A stretch of 64,000 nt of DNA from Anaerosporobacter mobilis DSM 15930. Its GTDB lineage: Bacteria > Bacillota > Clostridia > Lachnospirales > Lachnospiraceae. The position numbers and the translations under genes are program-made. Location: assembly GCF_900142955.1 (NCBI RefSeq), contig NZ_FRCP01000016.1, positions 1 to 64,000 on the forward strand, written 5' to 3'. Below, one piece after another: positions 12,825-22,297 of the stretch (position 1 is its first letter; each line of letters begins with the position of its first letter). Under the pieces are notes generated by a model. It did no database searches. It was not told where the DNA came from and saw only the letters and a list, made by a program, of their open reading frames with translations.

Positions 12825-15404
12825 ATGGAAAATATGGATACAAAGATTGTTGTATCAGGAGATATATGCGTGAATTTATTACAATGGATAACACATCCAC
12901 AGAACAATGAGGGATTAAGTTGGCAAATGTATTCCAATATGCATGGTATATTACAAAATGGAGCAGGTCTACTTTTATCAAGATTTATATCTTTGTCAAC
13001 TGGAGCTTCCATAATTTCTCCACAGCTTCATGACACAGAATTAATTTTATCAGGAGAATTTCTTAAGTCAACGGTAGAACTTGAGCTTTTACCAATGTTT
13101 AATAAAGGGGATAAGAAAAAGGTTTATAGGGTTAGCCGTTTTATAGGATTTACGGGGCCTATAGCCGGAAGCCCTAAATTACTTCCAATCATTAATGATG
13201 ATCCAGACGTCGATATGATTGTATTAGATGATGAAAACAATGGATTTAATTCATATAGAGAATTTTGGCCATTAGCTTTAAAGCAGAGTAATACATCGCC
13301 GGTCATTTTGTATAAAACGAATAATCCAATAGATTCTAATGAACTTTGGCAACACCTACAAAAGAATCACAACGAAAACACAATAGTGATTATAAACAGT
13401 GATGATTTGCGTTCGAAAGGAGTTAATATAAGTAAAAGTCTTTCATGGGAAAAGACAGCTCAAGATTTTATATGGCATATTAACAATAATCCTAATTTGA
13501 CCTTTTTAGTAAATTGCCGTCATCTTATAATTCCCTTTGGCAATGAAGGGGTTATTTATTACAAAAATGAGGGGGTACCTGAGACGAGATTATATTTCTT
13601 ACCGTATGAATTTGAGGGTGGATTTATCAAAGATTATCAAGGTAAGATGTATGGATTGACATCATGCTTTGTTGCAGGTGTGGCAAGTGCGATTGTCTCT
13701 GGAATACAAAACAAGGAGGAACTTAACGAATCAATAAGTATAGGTATACGAAGAGGAATTGTTTCGGCTCAGAAATATTTTATTAATGGGTTCGGGGAAG
13801 ATCCAGAAAAAGCAGTATTTCCTAATCCGTCTATATTTATTGAAGAGGACAATGATTTTGTAAAAGAAGATTACGTGCAAGATGTAATAGTTCCTAATAA
13901 AACTAATTCTGATTGCCATTCTTGTTGGTATATATTGAAGGATAAAAGTTCTACAAATTTGGCAGAGATAGCTTATGATATTGTTAAAAATGGAGTAAAG
14001 AACGCACTTAATACCATACCGATAGCTAGGTTTGGAAATTTAACAACCGTTGATAAGACAGAAATTGAAAGTTATAGAAGTATCAAAAATCTTATGATTG
14101 AATATATATCTACTAAAAACACCGTTAGACCTCTGTCTATTGCAGTGTTTGGAACACCTGGTTCTGGAAAATCATTTGGTATAGTAGAAGTTGCTAAAAG
14201 TATTGCGTCGAGTTCAATTAAAAAGCTAGATTTTAATCTTTCACAATTTAATTCTCCACTCGATCTAGCAAATGCTTTTCATAAGGTAAGAGATGTTGTG
14301 TTAGAAGGTAAAATACCATTGGTATTTTTTGACGAATTTGATTCTTCGCTCAATGGGAAATTGGGATGGTTAAAATATTTCTTAGCCCCAATGCAAGATG
14401 GTTTATTTAGGGATGGAGATTCTGTTCACCCAATAGGAAAAGCTATATTCGTGTTTGCGGGAGGGACAAGTAGTACCTTTAAGGAGTTTAGTGGAGAAGG
14501 TATTAGAGATGAGGAGGAAAAAAAGAAATTCTTAGTTGAATTTAAGGGAGCAAAAGGACCAGACTTTATAAGTCGTTTGAGGGGATATGTAAACATTCTG
14601 GGACCAAATCAAACCGATGATAAGTGGGACCACTTGTTTATTATAAGAAGAGCAATGTTACTACGATCATTATTAGAACGTAAAGTTCCGCACCTTATTA
14701 ATGAACATGGAGAGGCACAAATTGATAATGGAGTGCTTAGAGCATTGCTGAAAATTAAAAGATATAAACATGAATCCAGATCCATGGAAGCTATAATGGA
14801 GATGAGCATGTTAACAAATGCGAAAAAGTGGGAACAATCCTTCCTTCCATCAAAGGAACAACTAAGATTACATGTAGATGAAGAACAATTTTTACGTCAT
14901 TTAATGCATGATGCTTTTTATAGTGAGAAAATTGAAGAGCTTGCAGAAGGTATCCATGAAAAATATATAGTGATTCATAAGGGGAATATAGATATTGATA
15001 AGAATAATTTGTTACCTTGGAATGAATTAAGCGAAGAATGTAAGATTTACTATCGTAAGCAAGCGAAACATATTCCTAATTATTTGCTTAAAATAAATTA
15101 CGATGTTGTTTCTGTTAAGGAAAAACTAGAAACCTTTGAATTTAATCAAAAGGAACTAGAAACACTTGCAGAGATAGAGCATACAGATTGGCATAATTAC
15201 AGAAAAAAGATAGCCCTGAAATGTGGTGGGGTTAAGAATAACAATATAAAATATGATTCTAGCTTGAAGTGTTGGGAAGAACTATCACAAGAAATGAAAA
15301 ATAAAGCTTATGAAATGGTCAAGTGCTGGCCAGAAATACTTGCTAAATCGAACTTTAAGATAGAGAGATTGAAACAGTTGTGTTATTGTGAAACTAAGCG
15401 TTAG
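12825..15404 (+). CDS. Kinase-like / AAA+ ATPase / double RyR-domain protein (candidate defence protein)
   Basis: The protein has 859 residues. Residues 1-~345 resemble a PfkB/ribokinase-like fold (VVSGDICVNLLQ at the start, FEGGFIKDYQGK and GLTSCFVAGVASAIVSG near the end); whether it is active is unknown. Residues ~435-620 are an AAA+ module: Walker A GTPGSGKS near 442-449, Walker B VFFDEFD near 499-505, and a sensor-like FVFAGGTSS. Residues ~707-761 and ~781-848 look like two RyR repeats (LLPWNELSEECKIYY; EIEHTDWHNYRKKIAL; CWEELSQEMKNKAYEMV). Bacterial RyR domains have been proposed as sensors in nucleotide-linked conflict systems. ATG 12825 is nine bases after AGGAG. It lies between an insertion hotspot and core genes. 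The biological role is inference. Confidence 0.75.
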   Translation: MENMDTKIVVSGDICVNLLQWITHPQNNEGLSWQMYSNMHGILQNGAGLLLSRFISLSTGASIISPQLHDTELILSGEFLKSTVELELLPMFNKGDKKKVYRVSRFIGFTGPIAGSPKLLPIINDDPDVDMIVLDDENNGFNSYREFWPLALKQSNTSPVILYKTNNPIDSNELWQHLQKNHNENTIVIINSDDLRSKGVNISKSLSWEKTAQDFIWHINNNPNLTFLVNCRHLIIPFGNEGVIYYKNEGVPETRLYFLPYEFEGGFIKDYQGKMYGLTSCFVAGVASAIVSGIQNKEELNESISIGIRRGIVSAQKYFINGFGEDPEKAVFPNPSIFIEEDNDFVKEDYVQDVIVPNKTNSDCHSCWYILKDKSSTNLAEIAYDIVKNGVKNALNTIPIARFGNLTTVDKTEIESYRSIKNLMIEYISTKNTVRPLSIAVFGTPGSGKSFGIVEVAKSIASSSIKKLDFNLSQFNSPLDLANAFHKVRDVVLEGKIPLVFFDEFDSSLNGKLGWLKYFLAPMQDGLFRDGDSVHPIGKAIFVFAGGTSSTFKEFSGEGIRDEEEKKKFLVEFKGAKGPDFISRLRGYVNILGPNQTDDKWDHLFIIRRAMLLRSLLERKVPHLINEHGEAQIDNGVLRALLKIKRYKHESRSMEAIMEMSMLTNAKKWEQSFLPSKEQLRLHVDEEQFLRHLMHDAFYSEKIEELAEGIHEKYIVIHKGNIDIDKNNLLPWNELSEECKIYYRKQAKHIPNYLLKINYDVVSVKEKLETFEFNQKELETLAEIEHTDWHNYRKKIALKCGGVKNNNIKYDSSLKCWEELSQEMKNKAYEMVKCWPEILAKSNFKIERLKQLCYCETKR

Positions 15405-15406
15405 TG

Positions 15407-15428
15407 AAAAAACTCAAGTGGAGTTTTT
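15407..15428 (+). terminator. Terminator after the RyR/AAA+ gene
   Basis: AAAAAACTC pairs with GAGTTTTT around AAGTG. Short but with a T-rich 3' arm. Just downstream, GGGTAAGCA/TGCTTACCC (15475-15503) forms a second stem without a T run. Confidence 0.65.
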
Positions 15429-15583
15429 AGTAAAAACCAATAGTATTTAACAAGAAAATATGGTAAAATTACATGGGTAAGCAATTTTATAAGATGCTTA
15501 CCCTTAAGTATGATGTGAAATATTAATAAATTTATAAAGTAATTATTTTGGATGTATCTTTATATACGTTTAGATAGATAATG

Positions 15584-15612
15584 ATAAATGGGAGATAATC
15601 AACCCATTTAGA
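15584..15612 (+). other. Hairpin in the pth leader
   Basis: AAATGGG (15586-15592) pairs with CCCATTT (15604-15610) shortly before the pth ribosome site; the flanking GATAG motifs extend the symmetry. It could affect pth translation. No known leader family recognised. Confidence 0.35.
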
Positions 15613-15627
15613 TAGAGAGGTTTGAAA

Positions 15628-16197
15628 ATGTTTATAATAGTAGGACTAGGAAATCCAACAAGAGAATATACTGCTACAAGGCATAATATTGGTTTTGATG
15701 CAATTACAAAAATAGCAGATGACTATGATATCTCTTTGGATATGAAAAAACATAAAGCAATTTGCGGAACAGGCTATATAGAAGGACAAAAGGTAATTCT
15801 TGCTCAGCCTCAGACATATATGAATCTGAGTGGAGAAAGTGTGCGTGAATTAGTTGATTTTTATAAAATTGATGTGGAGGAAGAATTAATTGTAATCTAT
15901 GATGATATTAGTCTAGATGTAGGGCAATTAAGAATACGTACCAAAGGTAGTGCAGGTGGTCACAACGGAATTAAAAGTATCATCGCACATCTTGGAACAC
16001 AAGAATTCCCACGTATTAAGGTGGGTGTTGGTGATAAACCAAAAGACTGGGATCTGGCTGATTATGTACTTGGCAGATTTAATAATGAAGAGCAACCTAT
16101 TATGAGAGAAGCACTTGCACATGTTTCTGATGCATGTAAGAGTTTAATAACAGAAGATGTTACTAGTGCGATGAATAAGTATAATAAGAAGATATAG
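15628..16197 (+). CDS. pth: Peptidyl-tRNA hydrolase
   Basis: This 189-residue enzyme hydrolyses the ester bond of peptidyl-tRNAs that drop off ribosomes, recycling tRNA in the cytoplasm. The family signature is complete: VGLGNPTREY with Asn9, catalytic His19 in TRHNIGFD, a central QPQTYMNLSGESV, the DDISLDVGQLRIR segment with the catalytic-base Asp, and GSAGGHNGIKSI. Length is normal. ATG 15628 follows AGAGAGG; the frame opens two codons earlier with TTG. It lies directly before mfd with 12 bases between, a gene order shared by many Firmicutes. This marks the return to core chromosome after the accessory region. Confidence 0.96.
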   Translation: MFIIVGLGNPTREYTATRHNIGFDAITKIADDYDISLDMKKHKAICGTGYIEGQKVILAQPQTYMNLSGESVRELVDFYKIDVEEELIVIYDDISLDVGQLRIRTKGSAGGHNGIKSIIAHLGTQEFPRIKVGVGDKPKDWDLADYVLGRFNNEEQPIMREALAHVSDACKSLITEDVTSAMNKYNKKI

Positions 16198-16209
16198 GTG
16201 GGATTAATC

Positions 16210-19200
16210 ATGAAGACGTTCATGGAACCTTTAGAAGAACTAAAGGAATACAATAGTATTAGACAAGATCTTACACTGAAGGAGACACCAATCCATGTAG
16301 CAGGTTGTATTGATTCTCAGAAATGTCATTTGATCAGTGGACTTAGTAAGAATTATAAGTGGAAACTGATTGTAACGTATAATGACATAAAAGCGAAAGA
16401 AATCTATGAGGATTATAAGCTATACTCTAAGAATGTATGGCTATATCCTGCGAAAGACGTTATTTTCTATAGTGCAGATATTCGAGGAAATGCGATAGTA
16501 AAGGATCGTTTACATGTTCTTAAGCAACTGATTGAGGCAGAAGAAGCAACAATTATAACAACGATTGATGCAGGACTTGATCGTATTCTTCCCCTTGAGT
16601 ATATTAAGAAAAGAATCTTGACTATAGATGTGGCTAAGACCCTTGATCTTGAAAAATTAAAAGTGGAGTTAGTACATCTAGGATATGAGAGATGTGGACA
16701 GGTTGGAGGTCCAGGTGAATTTGCCATACGTGGCGGAATTATCGATATATTTCCACTGACAGAAGAGTGTCCGTATCGTATTGAGTTATGGGATGACGAA
16801 GTTGACACGATTCGTATGTTTGATATCAGCAGCCAACGTTCTATAGAGAATGTGGAATCGGTAGCAATTTATCCTGCAGCTGAAATCATCTTAGACGAAC
16901 AGGTTATGAGAGAGGGTGTACGAAAGTTAGATGAGGAAACGAAGGAGTATGTACATGCTCTACGTTCCCAGATGAAGACGGAAGAAGCCCATAGAATCAA
17001 ACAAATTGTTGAAGAATTCAAGGAAAGTTTAGAAGCGTATAATGGTGCGATTGGTATTGATAGTTATATCAAATATTTCTATGATAATACGGTTTCTATG
17101 TTTGACTATTTTACAAATCAAGAATCGGTTATATACTTAGACGAACCAAATCGTTTGGTTGAAAAGGGTGAAGCAGTTGATCTAGAATTCCGAGAGAGTA
17201 TGATTGGAAGAATAGAGAAGGGGTATATTCTACCTAGCCAGGTTGATGTAATCTTCCCATATAAGAGTATCATTGCTAAGTTTAACACGATGAGGTCAGT
17301 GTTACTTAGTACGATGGATTACAAGCTTACATCCTTTGTCAGTAAACGTAAGTACGACTTTAGTGTAAAATCAGTAAATCCATATAACAATAACTTTGAT
17401 ATCCTAGTTGAGGATCTTAAGAAATGGAAGAACAAGGGATATCGGGTAATTTTATTATCAAATTCTAGTACTAGGGCAAAAAGATTAAGTGAGGATTTGG
17501 TAGAGAATGAGTTAATTGCATTCTATAGCGAGGATTTAGACCGCATATTGAAGCCAGGTGAGATTATGGTAGCACGTGGCTATGTTCATCGTGGTTTTGA
17601 ATATCCTTTAATAAAATTAGTTATAATCTCTGAAGGAGATATCTTTGGTGCCGAGAAGAAGAAGCGCCGTAAGAAGAAATCCTACGAAGGCAGTAAGATA
17701 CAACATTTTAGTGATCTTAACGTTGGAGACTATGTTGTTCATGAAAATCATGGTCTTGGCATTTATCGAGGGATTGAAAAGATTGAAGTGGATCACGTCA
17801 CGAAAGATTATATCAAGATTGAATATGCAGCAGGTGGTGTTTTATACATTCTGGCAACTGGTCTTGATGTAATTCAAAAATACGCAGGTGCAGAAGCTAA
17901 GAAGCCTAAGCTTAATAAGCTGAACTCTGTTGAATGGAAGAATACCAAGACAAAAGTAAAAGGTGCTGTTAAAGAAATAGCCAAAGAATTAGTTGAGTTG
18001 TATGCAAAGCGTCAAGAAAAGCAAGGGTACCAGTTTGGACCAGATACCGTATGGCAGCAGGAGTTTGAGGAGATGTTCCCATATGAGGAAACTGATGATC
18101 AGTTAACCGCTATTGAGGCGACGAAGACGGATATGGAAAGTAAGAAGATTATGGACCGTTTAATCTGTGGAGATGTTGGATATGGGAAAACGGAAGTTGC
18201 AATACGTGCAGCATTCAAGGCGGTATCTGATGGAAAACAAGTAGTCTTCTTAGTACCAACTACAATTCTAGCTCAACAACATTACAATACGTTCGTACAA
18301 CGTATGATGGATTTCCCGATTAGTATTGATATGATGTCAAGATTTAAGAGTGCGACAGAACTTAAGAAGGTTGCAGATAAAGTGAAAAAAGGCAGCGTAG
18401 ACATACTGATTGGTACGCATCGCGTATTATCAAAAGATGTGCAGTTTAAAGATCTGGGACTATTAATTGTAGACGAAGAGCAACGATTTGGGGTTACTCA
18501 TAAAGAGAAGATTAAGCAGATGAAGAATGATGTCGATGTTCTTACTTTATCAGCTACGCCAATTCCAAGAACCATGCATATGAGTTTAATCGGTATTCGT
18601 GATATGAGTGTGTTAGAAGAACCACCTGTTGATCGTATGCCAATACAAACCTATGTCCTCGAGCATAATGAAGAGATTATTCGTGAAGCGATTAATCGTG
18701 AGTTAGCGAGAGGGGGACAGGTATACTATGTATATAACCGAGTCAATGGTATTGATGAAGTTGCTAACATGGTTGCTAAGTTAGTACCAGATGCAAATGT
18801 AGCATTTGCTCACGGGCAGATGAATGAGAGAGAACTTGAAAAAATCATGTTTGATTATATCAATGGAGATATTGATGTACTCGTCTCTACAACAATTATA
18901 GAAACAGGTCTTGATATCTCCAATGCCAATACAATGATTATTGATGAAGCAGATAAGCTTGGCTTATCCCAGCTATATCAGTTGCGTGGGCGTGTTGGTA
19001 GGTCGAATCGTACTTCTTATGCATTCCTTATGTACAAGAGGGATAAGATGCTTAAGGAAATTGCGGAGAAGAGATTACAAGCAATCAAAGAGTTTACAGA
19101 ACTTGGTTCTGGATTTAAGATAGCCATGAGAGATCTAGAAATTCGTGGTGCTGGTAATCTGCTAGGGGCAAAACAACATGGTCATATGGAAGCAGTAGGA

Positions 19201-19746
19201 TATGATTTATATTGTAAGATGCTCAATGACGCGGTAAAGGCATTGAAAGGTGAAACAAGTGAAGAAGATACATTCGACACATCGGTAGATTTAGATATTG
19301 ATGCCTTCATTCCATCTACGTATATCAGAAATGAGTTCTTGAAACTTGAGATGTACAAACGTGTTGCTGAGATTGAGAATGAGAATGAATTCTTAGATAT
19401 GCAAGATGAAATGATAGATCGTTTTGGTGATATACCGAATTCGGTTAATAACTTACTAAATATCGCTTTATTGAAAGCAATAGCACATAAATCGTTTGTG
19501 ACACAGATTGTTCATAAGGACTTAGAAGTAAAAATCGTTATGTATAATAAAGCAAAGATCTCTGTACTAGGAATTCCTTCTGTAGTAGAGAATTTCAAAC
19601 CGCAGTTAACTTTCGTACCAGATGCTAATCCATACTTTGTTTGGAAGATTAAAGAACGATCAAAGACAGGAAAAATCGACGTTGTTGCATTATTCGATGT
19701 ATTAAAGAAAATCTTAATAGAATTACAGGGACTGATTGAAACGTAA
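16210..19746 (+). CDS. mfd: Transcription-repair coupling factor Mfd
   Basis: This 1178-residue ATP-dependent translocase removes RNA polymerase stalled at DNA lesions and recruits UvrA. The N-terminus holds the UvrB-like module that contacts UvrA (LYPAKDVIFYSADI, GEFAIRGGIIDIFP). The RNA-polymerase interacting domain is near 500-565 (VGDYVVHENHGLGIYRG). The helicase motor follows, with Walker A from Gly654 (GDVGYGKTE), motif II DEEQRFG, SATPIPRT, and the C-terminal QLRGRVGRS. ATG 16210 has GGTGGGA upstream; the GTG at 16198 overlaps that site. Same transcription unit as pth and, probably, the foldase gene behind it. Confidence 0.97.
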   Translation: MKTFMEPLEELKEYNSIRQDLTLKETPIHVAGCIDSQKCHLISGLSKNYKWKLIVTYNDIKAKEIYEDYKLYSKNVWLYPAKDVIFYSADIRGNAIVKDRLHVLKQLIEAEEATIITTIDAGLDRILPLEYIKKRILTIDVAKTLDLEKLKVELVHLGYERCGQVGGPGEFAIRGGIIDIFPLTEECPYRIELWDDEVDTIRMFDISSQRSIENVESVAIYPAAEIILDEQVMREGVRKLDEETKEYVHALRSQMKTEEAHRIKQIVEEFKESLEAYNGAIGIDSYIKYFYDNTVSMFDYFTNQESVIYLDEPNRLVEKGEAVDLEFRESMIGRIEKGYILPSQVDVIFPYKSIIAKFNTMRSVLLSTMDYKLTSFVSKRKYDFSVKSVNPYNNNFDILVEDLKKWKNKGYRVILLSNSSTRAKRLSEDLVENELIAFYSEDLDRILKPGEIMVARGYVHRGFEYPLIKLVIISEGDIFGAEKKKRRKKKSYEGSKIQHFSDLNVGDYVVHENHGLGIYRGIEKIEVDHVTKDYIKIEYAAGGVLYILATGLDVIQKYAGAEAKKPKLNKLNSVEWKNTKTKVKGAVKEIAKELVELYAKRQEKQGYQFGPDTVWQQEFEEMFPYEETDDQLTAIEATKTDMESKKIMDRLICGDVGYGKTEVAIRAAFKAVSDGKQVVFLVPTTILAQQHYNTFVQRMMDFPISIDMMSRFKSATELKKVADKVKKGSVDILIGTHRVLSKDVQFKDLGLLIVDEEQRFGVTHKEKIKQMKNDVDVLTLSATPIPRTMHMSLIGIRDMSVLEEPPVDRMPIQTYVLEHNEEIIREAINRELARGGQVYYVYNRVNGIDEVANMVAKLVPDANVAFAHGQMNERELEKIMFDYINGDIDVLVSTTIIETGLDISNANTMIIDEADKLGLSQLYQLRGRVGRSNRTSYAFLMYKRDKMLKEIAEKRLQAIKEFTELGSGFKIAMRDLEIRGAGNLLGAKQHGHMEAVGYDLYCKMLNDAVKALKGETSEEDTFDTSVDLDIDAFIPSTYIRNEFLKLEMYKRVAEIENENEFLDMQDEMIDRFGDIPNSVNNLLNIALLKAIAHKSFVTQIVHKDLEVKIVMYNKAKISVLGIPSVVENFKPQLTFVPDANPYFVWKIKERSKTGKIDVVALFDVLKKILIELQGLIET

Positions 19747-19798
19747 AAAACTTGGGAGGAATAAGATTGAAAGAAAGCGTGTGCTTATGGAGGTAGAG

Positions 19799-20854
19799 AT
19801 GAGAAACAGAAGAATGAAGTATCTTGGGATTATAGCTGTATTACTTATGCTTACATTCACAGCTTGCTCTGGAAAAAAAGATAATAAAACGAATGACAAT
19901 ACGAACAAAGAATTAAAGCAGTCTAATGTAACAGATTCTAATGAAGAGGATAACACTGAGCCTACAGTAAAAACTGATGCCACAATCTTGACGGTAGGTG
20001 ATATTAAGGTTCCGTATAATGAAGTAATGGTATATGTGTTATTGTTAAAGGAATTGTATGAGCCTAATTTCACAAATGTAATTTGGGATTATAAGCTTGA
20101 TACAGGTGCTACTTTTGGCCAAATGGCAAGAGAAGAAGTTTTGAATCAAATTATACAGTTAAAGATTATGACCATGGAGGCTCACAATTTTAATACTGTA
20201 TTAACTGATGACGAATTAATAGAGATAGAAAATTATGCGAATGAATATCTTGCGGGTATTAAGGAAGAAGACCGGGAGAAATATGGAATCGATTATGATA
20301 CGGTATTTAAGATTTGTAAGGATAATTTTTTATCAGAGAAAGTATTTGATGTAGCAACAATGGACGTGGACACCTCGATTTCTGATGAAGAAGCGAAACA
20401 AGTAACCGTATATCAAATCGAAGTCTCAACGGCTTCCAAAGATAAGAATGGAGAAGTAATCGCTTTATCAGATGAAGAGAAAGAGGCAGCTCTTAATAAA
20501 GCGAAGAAACTTCTAAAGAAAGTGAAAAAAGAAGAGGACTTTTATACATTCGCATTAAGCAATAGTGATGATTCACAAGTTGAATACACCATTGGTAGAG
20601 GTGATAAGAGCGATGAATATATTGACGCTGCATTCGCTTTAGAAGAAGGCAAGATCAGTAAGGTAATTGAAGACGAGTCAGGGTATTATATCTTGTATTG
20701 TGTAGATTCCTTTAATGAAGATGCAACTGCTCAAAAGAAAGAAGAAATTATCAGCCAAAGACAAGATGAAGCTTTTCAAAAGCTGTATAAAGAGTGGTTA
20801 GGTAATTATAAGGTTAAGATTAAACAAGAGATTTGGGATGAGATACAATTCTAA
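19799..20854 (+). CDS. Parvulin-type peptidyl-prolyl isomerase lipoprotein (PrsA/SurA-like foldase)
   Basis: This 351-residue lipoprotein has a signal (KYLGIIAVLLMLTFTAC, lipobox Cys at ~23), an acidic Asn/Thr-rich linker, an N-terminal helical SurA/trigger-factor-like region (~65-200), and a parvulin-like domain at ~205-320. The latter shows the start VYQIEVSTA, SNDDSQVEYTIGRGDKS in place of the canonical GGdLG segment, and AFALEEGKISKVIEDESGYY. It should act outside the membrane in folding of exported proteins. I chose ATG 19799 because GGAGG lies five bases upstream; the frame is open back into mfd. Isomerase activity is uncertain because the usual active-site residues are not all clear. 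Confidence 0.85.
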   Translation: MRNRRMKYLGIIAVLLMLTFTACSGKKDNKTNDNTNKELKQSNVTDSNEEDNTEPTVKTDATILTVGDIKVPYNEVMVYVLLLKELYEPNFTNVIWDYKLDTGATFGQMAREEVLNQIIQLKIMTMEAHNFNTVLTDDELIEIENYANEYLAGIKEEDREKYGIDYDTVFKICKDNFLSEKVFDVATMDVDTSISDEEAKQVTVYQIEVSTASKDKNGEVIALSDEEKEAALNKAKKLLKKVKKEEDFYTFALSNSDDSQVEYTIGRGDKSDEYIDAAFALEEGKISKVIEDESGYYILYCVDSFNEDATAQKKEEIISQRQDEAFQKLYKEWLGNYKVKIKQEIWDEIQF

Positions 20855-20900
20855 TAAAACTTAAACAATAGAACTTGTTTGATGTAGAAAAAGGATATAG

Positions 20901-20947
20901 AAAAGGATATCGGATATGTCGTAAAGATGTATCCGATATCCTTTTTT
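20901..20947. terminator. Terminator after the pth-mfd-foldase unit
   Basis: AAAAGGATATCGGATA pairs perfectly with TATCCGATATCCTTTT (16 bp) and is followed by TTT. Confidence 0.9.
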
Positions 20948-21032
20948 GTTCATCTATAGAGGTGATACTTCTTAGTGCACACTCGTGGAATAAGGAATGA
21001 GAGGATAATTATTAAAATAAATTAAAAATATA

Positions 21033-21061
21033 TTGACAGAATCTTCTAGTAATGGTATTAT
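21033..21061 (+). promoter_or_regulatory. Promoter of the PadR/ABC-exporter operon
   Basis: TTGACA, 17-base spacer, TATTAT: near-consensus for the main sigma factor. It is followed directly by palindromic operator-like sequence. Confidence 0.8.
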
Positions 21062-21128
21062 CGATATATCGGCAGGCGATATAACGATAATAGATATAAC
21101 GAGCACAGATATAACAAGTTATGATATA
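21062..21128 (+). promoter_or_regulatory. GATATA-repeat operator region for the PadR regulator
   Basis: CGATATATCG (21062-21071) is a perfect palindrome touching the -10 box. It is followed by four further GATATA units with near-regular spacing (GCGATATAACGA, TAGATATAACGA, CAGATATAACAA, TGATATATCA). PadR repressors bind ATAT-rich dyads at their own promoters, so this is the likely autoregulatory site. Confidence 0.6.
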
Positions 21129-21171
21129 TCATTGTATACCGTGGGAACCTAGTGATGAAGGGAGGAATCAT

Positions 21172-21504
21172 ATGGCGAAATCCAACGAGCCATTAACAGA
21201 AAGTTATTTTTATATATTACTTTGCCTCTTTAACGGACCTAACCATGGTTATGCCATAATGCAAGAAACGGCCGCCTTGACAGACGACCGAGTCAAAATT
21301 GGTGCAGGTACAATGTATGGTGCATTTACCAATCTGTTAAAAAAAGAATACATCATTGAATATTCCGGTGAGGGGAATGAAGATAGACGTAAATTATATA
21401 AGTTAACAGATTTGGGTAAAGAAATTTTACAGGGAGAGGTTAGGCGATTAAACCAATTAACAAAGAATGCAGTAGAAGTAATGGGAACAATTCAGCCTAA
21501 ATAA
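21172..21504 (+). CDS. PadR-family transcriptional regulator
   Basis: This 110-residue winged-helix repressor belongs to the short PadR group. The DNA-binding part shows ESYFYILLCLFNGPNHGYAI, then GAGTMYGAFTNLLKKEYI, the canonical recognition helix plus wing. A short helical C-terminus (EILQGEVRRLNQLTKNAVEV) serves dimerisation. ATG 21172 has GGGAGG nine bases upstream; the frame is open 17 codons further, but that stretch is operator sequence. It is the first gene of an operon with an ABC exporter 14 bases downstream. Such pairs typically respond to peptides or drugs that the exporter removes. The inducer is not evident. Confidence 0.88.
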   Translation: MAKSNEPLTESYFYILLCLFNGPNHGYAIMQETAALTDDRVKIGAGTMYGAFTNLLKKEYIIEYSGEGNEDRRKLYKLTDLGKEILQGEVRRLNQLTKNAVEVMGTIQPK

Positions 21505-21518
21505 AAGGAGGATTAATA

Positions 21519-22295
21519 ATGATTGAAATTAATAATTTAACGAAGATCTATAAGCTATCCAAGAAGCAAATGCAGGAACAAAAAACGAAAAAGAATATGA
21601 AAAAAGCAGCAGATCACATAACTTTAACTGCAAAGCCAGGGCAGATCTATGGCTTACTTGGACCAAATGGTGCTGGTAAAACAACAACACTCCGCTGTGT
21701 GGCTACGTTATTAAAGCCAACTGAGGGGGATATCAAAGTATGTGGTTTTGATACGGTGAAAGAAGGAGAGAAAGTTAGAGATAATATTGCTTTCTTAACA
21801 AATGAAATTAAGCTTGATCCTCATTTCTCGGCAAAGTATATGTTCCAATTCTTTGGACATTTACACGGAATGAATGATGCCGAGATTAATGAAAGAAGAG
21901 AAAAATTATTCAAGTACTTTGGTATTACAGAATTTCAAGATAAAAAAATAGAAGAATTGTCAACTGGTATGAAACAAAAAGCAGCCATTGCAGTAAGTTT
22001 GGTACATGATCCTAAAGTAGTAATTTTCGATGAGCCAACGAATGGTTTGGATATCGTAACTGCAAGAAGTGTTACAGATTACCTTAGGGTGTTACGAGAT
22101 GAAGGTAAATTAGTTATTATCTCAACCCACATCTTATCCGATGCAGAAAAATTATGTGATAACATTGGTATCATTATCAAAGGTAAGAAGGTAATTGAGG
22201 GTACTTTACAAGAGATCCTTACTAAGACGAATACAAAAGATTTGGAAGATGCGTTCTTTGAATTATATAAAGAGTATAATATGGAGGAGGAATAG
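21519..22295 (+). CDS. ABC transporter ATP-binding protein (NatA-like)
   Basis: This 258-residue nucleotide-binding subunit of an ABC-2 type exporter has Walker A GPNGAGKTT starting at Gly48, signature LSTGMKQKAAIAVSL, Walker B VVIFDEPTNGLD, and the switch His in ISTHILSD. A charged insert at the N-terminus (SKKQMQEQKTKKNMKKAAD) precedes the core and is longer than in most NatA proteins. AAAAGGAGG precedes the ATG. It pairs with the permease encoded two bases downstream. Substrate unknown; NatAB is a sodium exporter in Bacillus, but the family also exports drugs and peptides. Confidence 0.88.
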   Translation: MIEINNLTKIYKLSKKQMQEQKTKKNMKKAADHITLTAKPGQIYGLLGPNGAGKTTTLRCVATLLKPTEGDIKVCGFDTVKEGEKVRDNIAFLTNEIKLDPHFSAKYMFQFFGHLHGMNDAEINERREKLFKYFGITEFQDKKIEELSTGMKQKAAIAVSLVHDPKVVIFDEPTNGLDIVTARSVTDYLRVLRDEGKLVIISTHILSDAEKLCDNIGIIIKGKKVIEGTLQEILTKTNTKDLEDAFFELYKEYNMEEE

Positions 22296-22297
22296 GA

